Source: Phycomyces blakesleeanus NRRL 1555(-)
Taxonomy: Eukaryota; Mucoromycota; Mucoromycetes; Mucorales; Phycomycetaceae
NCBI RefSeq assembly: GCF_001638985.1
Contig: NW_017265187.1
Location: forward strand, 124,001 to 188,000
Length of the DNA stretch: 64,000 nt
Direction of reading: 5' to 3'
The notes under the pieces: generated by a model
Told to the model about the DNA's origin: nothing
Database searches by the model: none
What the model saw: the letters and a program-made list of their open reading frames with translations, nothing else
Translations under genes and position numbers: made by a program
Shown here: in pieces, positions 11,207 to 23,096 of the stretch
How the letters are laid out: every line of letters starts with the position of its first letter
Position numbering within the stretch: the stretch's first letter is position 1

Positions 11207-13419
11207 TCTAATTTAGTTGAGATTTGTAAATGGAGTTGAGATTATGAGATGAGAAAGAAGAGTAAGAGTAAGAAAGAAATGTAAGAATCGGTTTAATTAT
11301 ATTTAATTTTTAATTAATTAATTTATTTATTTATTTATATATATATTTTTGGTGTGAATATTATTACGTTATACATATATGTATTCTGTTTATATTGTCA
11401 CACACGGGTATTGTCTCGGTAATCAATGTCCTTGAGTACTAGAAGAAGAATAGAGAGAGAAAGAGAGAGAGGGTAATAATGAAGGTTATATAAAATGTGA
11501 TTTTTATTTATGGCAAGTAAAAACGTGCCGGTTAGCCAGTCTTGGTTTACAGTACAGTACAGTAGAGTAGAGTATTTTTTATTTTATTTTCTATTTTTTA
11601 TTTTTTTCATTTGAATCAAGAATATGATCAGGCAAGAATATGATCTCCAAAGGTTATTTTCTGATTATAGAAAGCTTGGGCTGACAAGTGCACCAGATGA
11701 AGAATAGGTTATTATTATTAATAAAATTTATGTGATTTCTACATGATTAGATTCTTTAATTGATTATATTAGAGACTCGCACTGTTTAAATTCGAATCCA
11801 AATATGCCTATGGTTATTTGAGTGGTCTTACTGTTACTGTGAAAGTGTAGATGTGTGGCTGGTGTATAAACAAGTTCCTGAGATTGTATATCTGCCAGGG
11901 TCCATTGGAACAATTAAGATAAATTCAAGATGTAGAATTTATATTTCAATTGACTGCAATGTATATATATAAATAATAACAATAATAATAATAATAATAG
12001 AAAGTTGTGACAAAAAATATCACTGTTGTGCTCTTGTGTGTGTTTATTATGATCAAGCAATGTATTTTTTATGTTTTTATTACTAATATTTTTATAAATA
12101 TTTTTGATGCGTTTGATGCTGTTGTGATTGTAATCTCCGAATGGAATCCCAGACTTTAGACATTACAGGCTCAAGAGACGGGCGGTAAGGGAAAGTGTCT
12201 GAGCAAATTTAGGCTACACACACACACACAAACCATATGTTTCTACAAACATCTCTCACGGTATGTTGAATTCTTTTTTTTTTTTTTTGAAAGTAGATAA
12301 ATAAGTTTAACATATATATATATTTTCTTATTGCTGTTAATATTGAAACAATTATTGAAACATTTTTGTTTTACTTGCAATAATAACAGAAATTATAAAA
12401 AAAAAAAAAAAAAAAGATAAATAAAGAAAAGATTCAGGAAATAACATTACTTTTGGATTACGTCTTATCTCTTTTACAATTTTCTTTTCTCTCTCTAGGA
12501 AACCTCATGTTCATGCAATGGTTTTGATTGGCTGGGATAAAAATGTAGTTACACGAACAAGGTTCAATTTGCTTTTAAGGTTTGAGCACAGAACAAGTAA
12601 TTAGATATACTTATTTATCTTGACCCTCAAATCTATCTATTCTTCTTTATCTAATAAGCTTAACCTCTTGTTCTAATATATACTTATATGTACACATGTA
12701 CACATGTACACCTGTATATATCTATAAGTGAAAGTGAAAGTGAAAGTATGAGTATATATATATATATAAAAAGAAGGTTGCTATAGTCTGAAGCACACGG
12801 TATTTGAGGCGGGGATATATTTAAATAGTATTCTTTTATTTTACAGTGGCTCTCCGTATAATCGGAGATAGAGAATCGAGTAAAGTAAAAATAAATAATA
12901 TATATATATATATACATGTTTATATTTATGTAGGTGTGTTTATAGGTGTAGTTGCTTTAAGAAGAGGTACAAAACTGAATTGATCAAAAGAAGTTGGTAA
13001 ATTCCTTTTGTGACTGCCATATTCTCTTTTTCTTTTGTTTTTCTTCATTTCACCTGAAAAGAATTGTTAATTGTAATAGTCATAATTTGTGATAATTTTT
13101 TTTATGATATTTTCGTTGCTTATTGGATGAGTTAATAGAAAGCAAGATACTTTATTACAACAGCCACACACTAATATTAATATTAATATTAAAATTAATA
13201 TATATATACGTAATTACACCTGTTAAAATAAAATATGAAAATGAGATTGGAAGGAAAGAGGAGGGGCCATGTGGCAAGACAATAGCACGTGCACATGTTC
13301 CAAGCGGAGCCTAGGTCCTTAAATATTTTATATATATACATATATATAATAAGTATATAAATTTTTTCTTGAATTTTTTTTTTTTGCTCTTCTTCACCAA
13401 CAAACCAAAACCAAAAGAT
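11207..13419. other. 2.2-kb intergenic region upstream of the bHLH gene
   Basis: No coding signal found. It contains poly-A/T runs (12271-12288, 12398-12415), several TA and TAT repeats, and at 12843-12882 a sequence starting TACAGTGGCTCTCCGTATAA that resembles one end of a Tc1-type element, with no matching second end nearby. The long non-coding stretch directly before a transcription-factor gene may hold its regulatory sites, but I see none I can name. Confidence 0.5.
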
Positions 13420-14631
13420 ATGCTCCTTGCCAACCACTACGCTGCATCTCACCCTGTTGACTCTGACCACCCACCAGTGCAGCAACCTAGCCGCCGACAA
13501 TCCCTTGACCCCAATTCAAGGACTCTCTATCCACTATCCTCCTTACGACACCACCCTTACCTTGACCGCTCCACGCCTAGCCCATCCAATTCAAGGAGAG
13601 GCTCTCTAACAGACCCAGCCTTACACGCAACCTTTCGTCCACCTCTGTCCCCTCTTTCCGGAAACTCTCCTCCCTCATCACCGGCTCTTCATCCCGCCGG
13701 CATTCGTCATTCTCCACTAGAACATCGATCTGATTTGACTGGCCGCTTTCTACCCTCACCCCCTTGTGCAAACAATAACAACAACAACACTTACATTAAC
13801 CATATTAATCATAATAACAGTAACAACAATCCTACCAATGCTCAATCATCCTTACCCTGGAGACGTGACTCTCTTCCTTCAATATCTCACCTCACAAATG
13901 GTCCTCTGGACTATCACTATGTTCACCCAAACTCAACAACTCCAGTAACACAATTCACATCAATAGCAGGCCCGGCAATCAGTAGTCCAAGATTACTTGA
14001 AGAAGCTGCTGCGGCAAGACGTCACTCAATCGCAGTATCATCATCATACGAACCATCTTCAGCAGACTCGTCACCAAGAACCCCCAACGAATCACGTCTA
14101 CACCAACTAGACGAAGTGGAAGGAGAAGAAATGGATGAAGGAGAAGGAGAAGGTGGTGCTTATGGTAGCATTGGAGGTGGCAGTGGCGGTGGCAGTGGCG
14201 GTGGTGTAGACCAAAGACGAGCAAGTCAAATGTATTCACGATCTCCAGAGTTACGTGTCAGTCACAAACTAGCCGAACGCAAAAGACGAAAAGAAATGAA
14301 GGATCTGTTTGATGAGTTACGTGAGATGTTACCCGGAGACAGAGGGCTCAAGACAAGCAAATGGGAAATTCTGAGCAAAGGTATATACATAAATGGATTA
14401 TATTAAATACATTTCTTGCTTGATTTGATTTAATTTAATTTAATTGTGATTTTACTTACTTACATATTTGCTTGTTTCAAAACGTTTCAAATTATCGTTG
14501 CAACACACACACACATATATATATTATATATCAAAGCCCTGGATTATATTTCTTCGCTACGTGATCGAGATGTTCAAATGGAACAAGAGAGGCTTGCACT
14601 TCAAAAGGAACTTGCACTATTTAAGAATTGA
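13420..14631 (+). CDS. bHLH transcription factor
   Basis: Two exons, 13420-14380 and 14537-14631, phase 1 join, 351 residues. The first ATG follows an A-rich leader. The N-terminal 290 residues are low complexity: Ser/Pro-rich, a run of Asn ([14 protein letters not shown]), an acidic [11 protein letters not shown] stretch and a Gly/Ser tract. The bHLH lies at the C terminus, about residues 282-335: [20 protein letters not shown] for basic region and helix 1, then a loop with [15 protein letters not shown], then [20 protein letters not shown] for helix 2 running into a short coiled coil. The His, Glu and Arg at the family's 5-9-13 positions are present, the class B pattern that reads CACGTG. 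It lacks the SREBP tyrosine. The target genes cannot be told from sequence. Confidence 0.88.
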
Positions 14632-15214
14632 TCAGTACAAGCTTTTCTTGCAACAAATACACACACTCAAACTCACACACACTCACAAAATATCTCTTGC
14701 TATTTCATATTTCACTCTTTACCTGTTTTTCCTTTTCACCCTACCTTACCTTGTTCTCATTCTCGTTCTCGTTCTAGTTCTCGTTCTTGCTCTTGTTCTT
14801 TTTTCTGTCCTTGCCTTTTATTTCTTTCTACCTTTCTATTTTTCTTTTTGCTTACTTACTTTTGTTCAATATCTCAAATCATTATCTGTTATATATATTA
14901 TATACATAAATAAAATATCCAAAAAAAAAAGTATAATAATAATAGTTCAAAATTGAAACATACTTATTACTATAATTGTTACTATCAGATATATATATGT
15001 ACTATTTTCACCAATATTTCGCACATAAAATAAATAAATAAATAAAATAATAATAATACAAGGTCTTTATCTATTGGCAAATAAAATGATTTGGTGCCAA
15101 TTTCAACGTATTTTGTATAGATTTATATATCTATTTATTTAATATTTTAATATTTTAATTTTTAATTTTTAATTTTTAAATTTTTTATTATTTTTTTTTA
15201 ATCTTGCTTTGTAA
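14632..15214. other. Intergenic, 3' of bHLH gene and promoter of APC8
   Basis: Pyrimidine-rich, with an imperfect CTCGTT/CTTGTT hexamer tract at about 14755-14805 and TAATT-type repeats at 15140-15190. No gene seen. Confidence 0.5.
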
Positions 15215-18193
15215 ATGACATACTCTGTAGAAAAAGTCAAGAAATTCAAGGCAAATCTACAGGAATCCGTCCTGATCTGTTCTGAGCGTTGTTTGCTCAA
15301 TGCTACTCACTGGTAACAACACCACTTTACAAAATACCTCAACAACGCTACGATTCACTATCCATTACATGTTGAGATTGCATCCGATTGACAATATAAT
15401 AGAATTTTATAAATAAATAAATAAATAATAATCAAAAAAAAATATAAATATAAAGGACAACAGAAATCATCAATGGAATCGAGTATCCTGATCACGAAAA
15501 GGAATTACTTACGGATTCAATATTTTATCCTGCCTCACTTGAAACAACAAACTATGAGTCAAAGTACCCAAGACTGACAGAGCAAGAATACAATCGATAC
15601 CAATACGCCAAATCTGCTTTTCAGATGAGACAGTATGAAAATGCTCATCATCTACTCAAAGGCCATAACGCACCGAGACTGAAATTCTTGCGACTTTACG
15701 CGTTTTATTTGGTAATAACAGCAATAATAAGAGCATTTATAAAAATAAATAATAAATTGTTTTTTTACAAACATATACATATATAATTGCTTCAAATTTT
15801 CTAAAGAATATATGTATATATATATATATCTATATATCTATATCTATATATAATGTATTTATATAAATAAAGGCTGGAGAGAAAGGCAAAGCAGAAGAAA
15901 TGCTAGACATCCTTGGTAAGAAGAATGTTATTTATTTATTTATTTATGAGAAATAAAACCCGCTTGAATAAACCATCAAACCTTTTCTATATATATATAA
16001 TATATATATCTGCGTGTGTTTGCAAGTTTAGGCAGTACAGAAAATCCTCAGGCAGAGAATAGTGCTATACCATTTCTGTATGAAGAACTACTGATAGGAT
16101 ATGATAAAGGTGAACTAGACGCATTCTGTTTATACCTGCAAGTATATTATATTATATTCTATTTTTTGGTGTTGTATTCCATCCTCATTACAGTCGACCG
16201 TGGTTGAACTATACATAAATAGATATGGTGTAGTACTTCGGAAAAGAAAAGAATATTTTAAAGCTGCAAAGGTCCTTTTGAGATCCATACATGAATATGA
16301 ATACAACTGGTCAGCCTGGATGGAACTCTGTATGATAGTTCAAGACGAAACAATGGTAAAGAATATATATATATATATATATATAGATGTGTGCGCGTCT
16401 ATAGTTCACTAATCGATAAACCTTCTTTGTACAAATCCATATATCGTTATATTCACATTTTAATGATATTTATATATTGGCTTCAAACAACTTGTAGTTT
16501 GAAGATATCAAGCAACTGTTAAATTCAGATATGCCAGACTCTATTATGAAAGATTTCTTTCTTGCCAAAGTTTCTCTTCGCCTTCACCTACCAAAACACC
16601 ATTTCGATGAGGCCATTAAACCTCTGACCGAATACTTTTCAAACAGTGCTTATATAACTACCCAACATGCAACTGCATTTTATGAAGCCAACCGTAAGTC
16701 CTGCAATTCTATATACATGTATAAAGAAACAAATAAAGAAGAAACTTTTTTTTTTTGTAAAATAAAATAAAAAATATCATTTGTTATTATTGTTAATTCT
16801 TTAGAATATAAGCAAGCTAGTGATTTATTCCAAGACATTCAAGAAAGACATCCGTACCGGATAGAAGGACTTGAACTTTACTCAAATATGCTCTTTCTCG
16901 AAAGCAATGCTGAGAAACTAAGCCTACTAGCAGATCAGTGTATGCGTGTAGACAAGTACAGAACAGAGACATGTTGCGTAATTGGTAAGCCTAATTTTTT
17001 TTTGTGTACAATATGGTTTTAATAACTGGGTTGTCTTTCCTTAAATAAATCATATACATAAAAAAGCAAACTACTACAATATCAGCCGAAACATTGATAA
17101 ATCTATTGAGTATCTCAAGAGGGCTCTAAAGCTGGATCGTAGTGTTCATTGGGTCTGGACGCTTCTTGGACATGATTATATTGAAGTTAAGAACACGGAT
17201 GCTGCAATTGTCTGTTACCGACGTGCTATTGGTAAAAAAGAAAAATAATACTTAAATAATATAGATGTATAGTAATATATTTTAATGGGTGTATTCATAT
17301 CTTAATTCAATAGACGAGAACCCGTCTGATTACAGAGCTTGGTATGCTCTTGGACAAACCTATCAGATATTAAACTTGGATGCTTACGCTGTATCTTATT
17401 ACAACAAAACTCTCGAACTAAGGCAAGTATCAAAATTATATATATATATGCGTGTGTAAGCTGACAATATATTTGATAATCTCTCTTTATTTTATACACC
17501 TCTTTGTATGTGTGTGTATATAGGCCTCATGATATTCGTGTTTGGAAATGTCTTGTTGAATGTCATGACAGACTTGGGAATAGAGAAAAGCGAGAATACT
17601 GTCACCAGAAAGCCCAGCAATGCAAGATAGGTAAACCTTGTGTGGCTGCTATTGAACTTGCACGGTTGTTTGCCAAAATGGGTCAACAAGCAAAAGCAGT
17701 CAAGAACTATATTGAAGTAAGAGATAAATACAGTAATCGAAAGGCAAGTTTTCATTTCTTTCTTTATTCTTCCCCTTGTCACTGTTCTTTTGGAGGGGTT
17801 TACTATTGGGCTGTATAGAGTTGGCTGTTGAAGCCGTAAAATGCAATATATTGTTAACACACGAATTTCTCTATCATAATAATAATAATAATAAAAGGAT
17901 ATGGAGGGTGAAGTTGCAGAAGCCAATCTGTTTGTAGCAAGAGACTTTATTGCCAAAACGGATTATAGCTCTGCCGAGAGTTTTATTGAGCCTGTGCTGA
18001 GCATGTCATACCCAGTAAGTTTATCAGAGTATATTGAGATAGACATTTTGTAATTGCAATTCCAATACGAATTTGGTTTAATTTTTTTTTTTGCTTCAAC
18101 TTCTTTCTTCTTTAGTACAATGCTGAGGCAAAGGAACTTCTAAAGGAATTGGTGGCACTAAAGATAAACAGAAGGGATGAGGAGATGAGATAA
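15215..18193 (+). CDS. CDC23: Anaphase-promoting complex subunit 8 (Cdc23)
   Basis: TPR scaffold subunit of APC/C, the ubiquitin ligase that triggers anaphase. Twelve exons (15215-15312, 15456-15711, 15873-15915, 16032-16141, 16194-16355, 16498-16693, 16805-16984, 17067-17231, 17314-17422, 17524-17743, 17898-18014, 18116-18193) give 577 residues, close to human CDC23 (597). The N-terminal APC8 domain reads ATHWTTEIINGIEYPDHEKE. The TPR array includes YGVVLRKRKEYFKAAKVLLR, SIEYLKRALKLDRSVHWVW and DAAIVCYRRAIDENPSDYRA, then LGQTYQILNLDAYAVSYYNK. Two introns begin with GCAAGT instead of GT (17423 and 17744). For the second, a GT donor at 17717 would also stay in frame and drop nine residues. Exon 5 start (16194) is phase-consistent but adds about ten residues before the first TPR helix. 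Confidence 0.9.
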
Positions 18194-18548
18194 ATTAAGA
18201 AAAATAATAAAACAGAGCTTCTTTATCTTACTCCAAACCCTTGTTCCTTTCCGTTGATCCTTTCTTTCTTTTTGCTTTTGGTTGAATTCATTTTGATCCT
18301 TATTGACTGGCTGGAAATTCTGAATTTCCGAATTTTTGTTCCTTTTCTGAATTAAAAAAGAAACAGAGTAATTTGTACCACCAACCATTTAAATTTTTCT
18401 ATCGTGTTTTTGTGTGTCCCTTTTTATTATATTTCTATATATATATTTTATTATTATTGAGCCGCAGACAAGACGAGACAAGACAGGACAGGACAAGACA
18501 AGGCAGACAAATAGACAAATAGACAACTAGACAAATAGACTGCAAGAG
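18194..18548. promoter_or_regulatory. SPA2 upstream region with GACAA-type leader repeats
   Basis: 355 bp between APC8 and SPA2 on the same strand. The last 80 bp (18467-18540) are imperfect tandem copies of ACAAGACAGG- and ACAAATAGACA-like units, free of ATG, and probably the 5' leader. A TATATATATTTT stretch at about 18437-18448 could serve as the core promoter. No other signal recognised. Confidence 0.4.
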
Positions 18549-19783
18549 ATGGCATTTGCTCCATCGCAATCTCAATCCTCAAGCTTATGGGAATCAAGAG
18601 CAACCCTGACTACGAAAACATACTCAACTTCATCTAGATCGACAAGTTACACTTCTAATGTGCCATCCGTATACTCTTCAAGTAGACCAAGTGCAGCAGG
18701 TCATGAAGACCAGGCTCGAATTTATTATGACGAACTTAAACAAGCCATAGTTAATATATTAGCCAAAGGTTTGACAAGCCTAATTATTTATTGATTTTAT
18801 ACTTATATAAGCAGAAGAAGAAGAATATTACTACTAAATGATAATAGCTTATAAAGCCGTAAATCTTAATTCATTACTATAGCAAGATAATAAATAAAAA
18901 CTCTAATCATTTATTACTCTTATTCTTATTGTTGTTCTTATTATCATTACATTAAATATATATATATATATATATACCTTAATCTAAAAAAGAGGCTAAA
19001 GAAGGACCTAACCAACAACGAGTAAATGCTCGTCTAAAGCTCGGACGACTCAACACACTGCAATTCCATGAATTGGCCATGGATGTCTATGATGAGCAAG
19101 GAAGAAGATACTATCCAGAAAAGTCTGGTAAAACATCATATGATACAATACATCTATCTAACTTTGGAACTCTGCTAGGTCCGTTCTTACCTGTCCGTGA
19201 TGATTTCCATCCGCGCAGAAACCAGGCCAGACAGAAACTGGCTACATTACCAGTTCCACGCTTCCAGGACCTCGTCAGTGATGTGTTTTCTGAATTGAAA
19301 AGAAGATACCCACAATTTCAAGAAAAGGTAAGTAAAACAAAAAAGTGTTTTGCTAATTGTGTAAGGTCTTGAAAATTTACCCAAAATAACTGCCTTGCAC
19401 AAACATGTGTGTGGTTATATATAAAAGATTCAAGTATCTCATGTTCCCCTTAAAATCCAAGCAACACCATCACAAACACAGCATTCTTCTCCGTCTCCTC
19501 TGTCTCCGCCTTCCCCTCTTCCAGCACAGCCTAGCAAATCCACAAACATCGTACCTGTCAAGGGAATGATTAGCGTAGAGCCAGCAGATCCATCTGATGA
19601 TGAATCTAGTCGGCCAAATACAGGAGTATACAAAGACGAACCCAAAAAGGAGTTTTTTGCACCATCAAAATCAAGCACAAAACTATGGAGAGAGAGCGGG
19701 AACTTTCAATCCTTGGATAGTTTGATGGCAGATTTGGACAACATGGTTGGATTACAAAAGAGTGACAGTGGAATGGTGAGCTG

Positions 19784-19816
<33 letters not shown>

Positions 19817-22101
19817 CCAAAAGAAAATAAAGACGACTGAAAAGATAATTGTAATGGTAACATATAATAATTTTATTTTGCTTTAGGGGGAGAGCATGAG
19901 CTACGAGCAAGTAGAAAGAATACGCTCAGACTATGAATACAAACTAGCTCAGATGATGAAACGTATACACCAACTAGAATATGAAGCAATTGTAAGTAAT
20001 GCAAAGACAAATACATTTGTATATCCAATATCTATATATAAAGAAGACCTATTTTTTTTCTTAATTCTTGACTATCACAAACGTAGGGTAACAAATCCAT
20101 AAATACAGGAGGCTCATCAATAAAGGTATAAATTCATATAAATATAATAGTGTTTATTTTGTTAACTTTTGGCTGTGGGGACGATAAAGTATGATCAATT
20201 GGACAAAAACTACAAGCGTCTAGAGGAAGATTATAATCGACTGGAGCGAGAATATAATAGTCAGCAAGAGGTAAGCCAGAAAAAAAATATGATTGTTTCT
20301 CACTATTTAAGTACAGGCAGTCCGTCAAGTGAAGAAAGATACCCAACGTTTAATAACTGATCTCAAATCCCTCTCAAGTAAGACGGCTATCCTTGATCAG
20401 GAAAAGCTACAGTTAGAGCAGCAATTAAGGATAGCCAAAGAAGAAGCCAAGATGTGGCAGACTAAATACGAGAATACAAATCAAGAAATCAATTATCTCA
20501 AAGGTAATAATAATAGGGAGGTAAAAAAAAGGAGATATTAAGGGAAGGGTGGAGGAGGGTGTTCAATTCACTCTCTCACTCATACACATATATGCCGAAA
20601 TATACTATCAGTATCTCATAGTACTATTTGGCTCTTTTTGACTAATGCTAAAATCCAGGAATATCACCTACAAGCGAGACGTTTAAAAACGATATTCGCA
20701 AGGAAAATTTTTTGCAGCCAACTAGAGAAGGTATTATTAGCCAAGATTCTATTATGTCGTATCAAACAGCCATAAACGAGCTACTAGAAACTGCCAGGTA
20801 TATAAAAACTTTTGTATTTCCAAGATCTTTTGATTCATTCAAGTATCCAATTTCTTCTTATATCATTTGTCTTTTTATTGTTTCTGCTGCCGTTGTATAT
20901 AAAACAAAAAAGATCAAGCAAGCCTTCCGGTGTCTTAATAACCATGAAGACAATTATAATGATTTCAAAGCGAATATCTGAAAACGTAGAAGCATTTGAA
21001 ACTTCACCACAGTTCTCTACTACAATGGCACCGCGTCTTCACGAACTAAAGGTTAGCTTTTCAACAACCTTGACTCAGCTGCTTGCTTCAGCCAAAGGTC
21101 ATGCTATGGGTATGGGGATGAGCCCTGTCAGTTTGCTGGATGCTTCAGCCGGTCACTTGACAGCTGTAATTGTGGAAATGACCAAATTCCTTGGTCTGAC
21201 ATCTCAAAAAGATGGCATTCACTCAATTGGTGCTACTGCTGGTGCTACTGCTGGTGCTGGTGTTTCTGCTTCTACTTCCTCTGCTGCTATCTCCAAGACA
21301 GTCCCAACTTCCTCTCGATCTTCGTCCTTGAAGCCACGAACCCAATCCTCATCATCTTCAATAGCATCCTCCATTCAAAATTCGTTTGCTCCAAGAGCAA
21401 CTCAACCAACTCCACAAGTAATTGTCCAGCCACAGGAACAACATCATCATCAACAACAGCAACAACAACACCAGCAGCATAGTTTATCATCAAATACACG
21501 GTCAAATGGGACACAAGAAGAGCCACCATTATCTCCTAGATCATACCTTGGTCCCGAGGAATTAAATGTAAGAATCTTTCAAGTTTAGTAAAGATGCCCT
21601 TTATTTTTAACTATGCTCACACACACGCACACACGCACACATGTATGTATGTATGTATGCATGTTGGTGTATTTGTTTGTTGTACACTGTAAAAATACAA
21701 AACCCCAAAACCACAACACCAAAAAGGATTATCTCAAGGAAGAAACCGACCATATTGTTCAAGCTATTCAAAGCTTATTGGCAGCCTTGAGATCTCCCAA
21801 CCAAATCAACCAAGTACAGAAAATTATTCAATCTATTGATGCTATTGTCTCTAATATTATCCGGATGGCAAGAAATGCTTTCTCGGCCGGGCCTGGACTC
21901 GCGCTTGCTGCTCAAGGTGACCCTGTTCTTAGTGAGATGGCCATTTCGAAATCAAAATTACTTCAACTTTCAAGTTCCGCATTCGCACATTCACCTGAAA
22001 AAGCAAGCGCAGCCGCCAAGAGAGACTTGGCAAAAGAGGCCTATGAGATTGCAAAATACATAAAAGAGCTTATTTCTATTGTAGAAAAAGTGATTGGATA
22101 A
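18549..22101 (+). CDS. SPA2: Spa2-like polarisome scaffold
   Basis: Scaffold at growing hyphal tips that gathers formin, Bud6/Aip3 and MAPK modules. Ten exons (18549-18768, 18993-19327, 19428-19775, 19887-19991, 20087-20125, 20190-20270, 20317-20503, 20659-20797, 20913-21567, 21727-22101) give 827 residues. Two Spa2-homology (GIT) repeats are clear: NARLKLGRLNTLQFHELAMD (about residues 84-103) and RNQARQKLATLPVPRFQDLV (about 147-166), each followed by the VYDE/VFSE signature. Then comes a Ser/Pro linker, a coiled coil (about 305-440: KLAQMMKRIHQLEYEAI, YDQLDKNYKRLEEDYNRLER, KLQLEQQLRIAKEEAKMWQT), an Ala/Ser/Gln-rich segment and a helical C terminus (DYLKEETDHIVQAIQSLLAA to the end). The C-terminal helical domain resembles the GIT-type FAT-like bundle. 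Phases close throughout. Confidence 0.88.
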
Positions 22102-22520
22102 TAATGCCTCTAATCAACGGAGAACCAAAAATAATTAAAATAAAATAATAATAAAAAATATATAGTGCCTCCGGTGCCAATTGACGCCTTTTTCAAGATC
22201 CAATCAGCACTTTTGGCCAAACCAAATTACGCCTTTTAATAACTCAAAAATATATCAGTTCTTACTCAAGCTGAGCACCGAATGAACATAAACTTGCTAA
22301 AAGGGTATGTAGAACTCCATGATCATGCTGCTCCTATTCGTAAAGAAAATTGCTTTTTTTTTTACTCTACTAGGTTTTTGTTGTTGTTTGATAATGTCGC
22401 AAACTGTTTGTTCTAAGGATTTTCATATAGCTTGCAATTTCAGTTGGAAGATGATTGGCATCTGAGAGATCAAAAGAACCTCCAAACACAAATTCTAGCA
22501 GCTCATGTCTAGAAGAGAGA
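22102..22520. other. Intergenic, downstream of SPA2
   Basis: AT-rich, nothing recognised. At 22164-22240 there is a G/C-richer patch (CTCCGGTGCCAATTGACGCC), with GACGCCTTTT and TACGCCTTTT repeated 40 bp apart, perhaps part of a repeat. Confidence 0.4.
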
Positions 22521-22521
22521 C

Positions 22522-22565
22522 ATTGGGGGCATTTTGCCATAGAATTGAGGCAAAATGACCCCAAT
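22522..22565. repeat. Short inverted repeat with GGGCATTTTGCC motif
   Basis: Left arm ATTGGGGGCATTTTGCC (22522-22538), right arm GGCAAAATGACCCCAAT (22549-22565), 16 of 17 paired, 10-nt loop. The motif GTGGGCATTTTGCCACA recurs at 23222-23238, on the far side of a small ORF. This may be an element border (see findings). Confidence 0.6.
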
Positions 22566-22790
22566 TTGCCACAGATTTTTATAGTTGCCATATGCACATA
22601 GCATTCAATTTTTACTAGCACAAACAAACAGATATGCAGTTGATTATATATATTTTCAACAATTAAACAAAATAATTCAAGTATATATAAGATATACTTA
22701 CATACATACTTTCTACTTTATGTCTCTTTTCATCCAAATTTTTTTTTTTGGTTTTTTCCCTTATTTTCTTAAAAAACGCATAAAATAAAA

Positions 22791-23096
22791 ATGAAGCGAA
22801 CAGCATGGTACCCTAACAGCCAGAGAAAGCGCACAATATTTACAACTGCGTCAGGATCCAATAATGCAGTCGTTGAGGTCTTATCAAGCAGCTCTGCCGA
22901 GGAGACTTCACGAAAAGCACAAAAAGACAAACAAAAAGTCTTGACTGGTGAACGAGGACAATGGGATACAGCAAGAGACATTGCAATTATGCAATCAATT
23001 TATGATCGTCACCTATTTGCCAATTATCATGGCAACAAGTCTCTAACGAGCATATTAAAAGAGTTTATATATTATATTACATGTGTGTGTATATAA
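22791..23096 (+). CDS. Hypothetical small ORF, possible element-borne gene
   Basis: 101 codons from the ATG at 22791, not recognised. The start MKRTAWYPNSQRKRTIF is basic, the middle is Ser-rich with a QWDTARDIAIMQSIYDRHLF stretch that looks helical, and the last ten codons run into a TATATTA/GTGTGTGT repeat, so the true 3' end may be an unrecognised splice. It sits between copies of a GGGCATTTTGCCA motif (22528 and 23224) and beside TGTGGCAATTTGAA repeats (23122, 23142). It may be only a remnant. Confidence 0.3.
   Translation: MKRTAWYPNSQRKRTIFTTASGSNNAVVEVLSSSSAEETSRKAQKDKQKVLTGERGQWDTARDIAIMQSIYDRHLFANYHGNKSLTSILKEFIYYITCVCI

Noticed and set aside
13369..13419. Longer N-terminal start for the bHLH protein
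   Set aside because: It begins at TTG and adds a Phe/Leu-rich translation of a T tract; the first ATG is 13420.
14468..14956. 162-codon open frame rich in Leu/Phe downstream of the bHLH gene
   Set aside because: It overlaps the real second exon in another frame and then translates a CTCGTT repeat.
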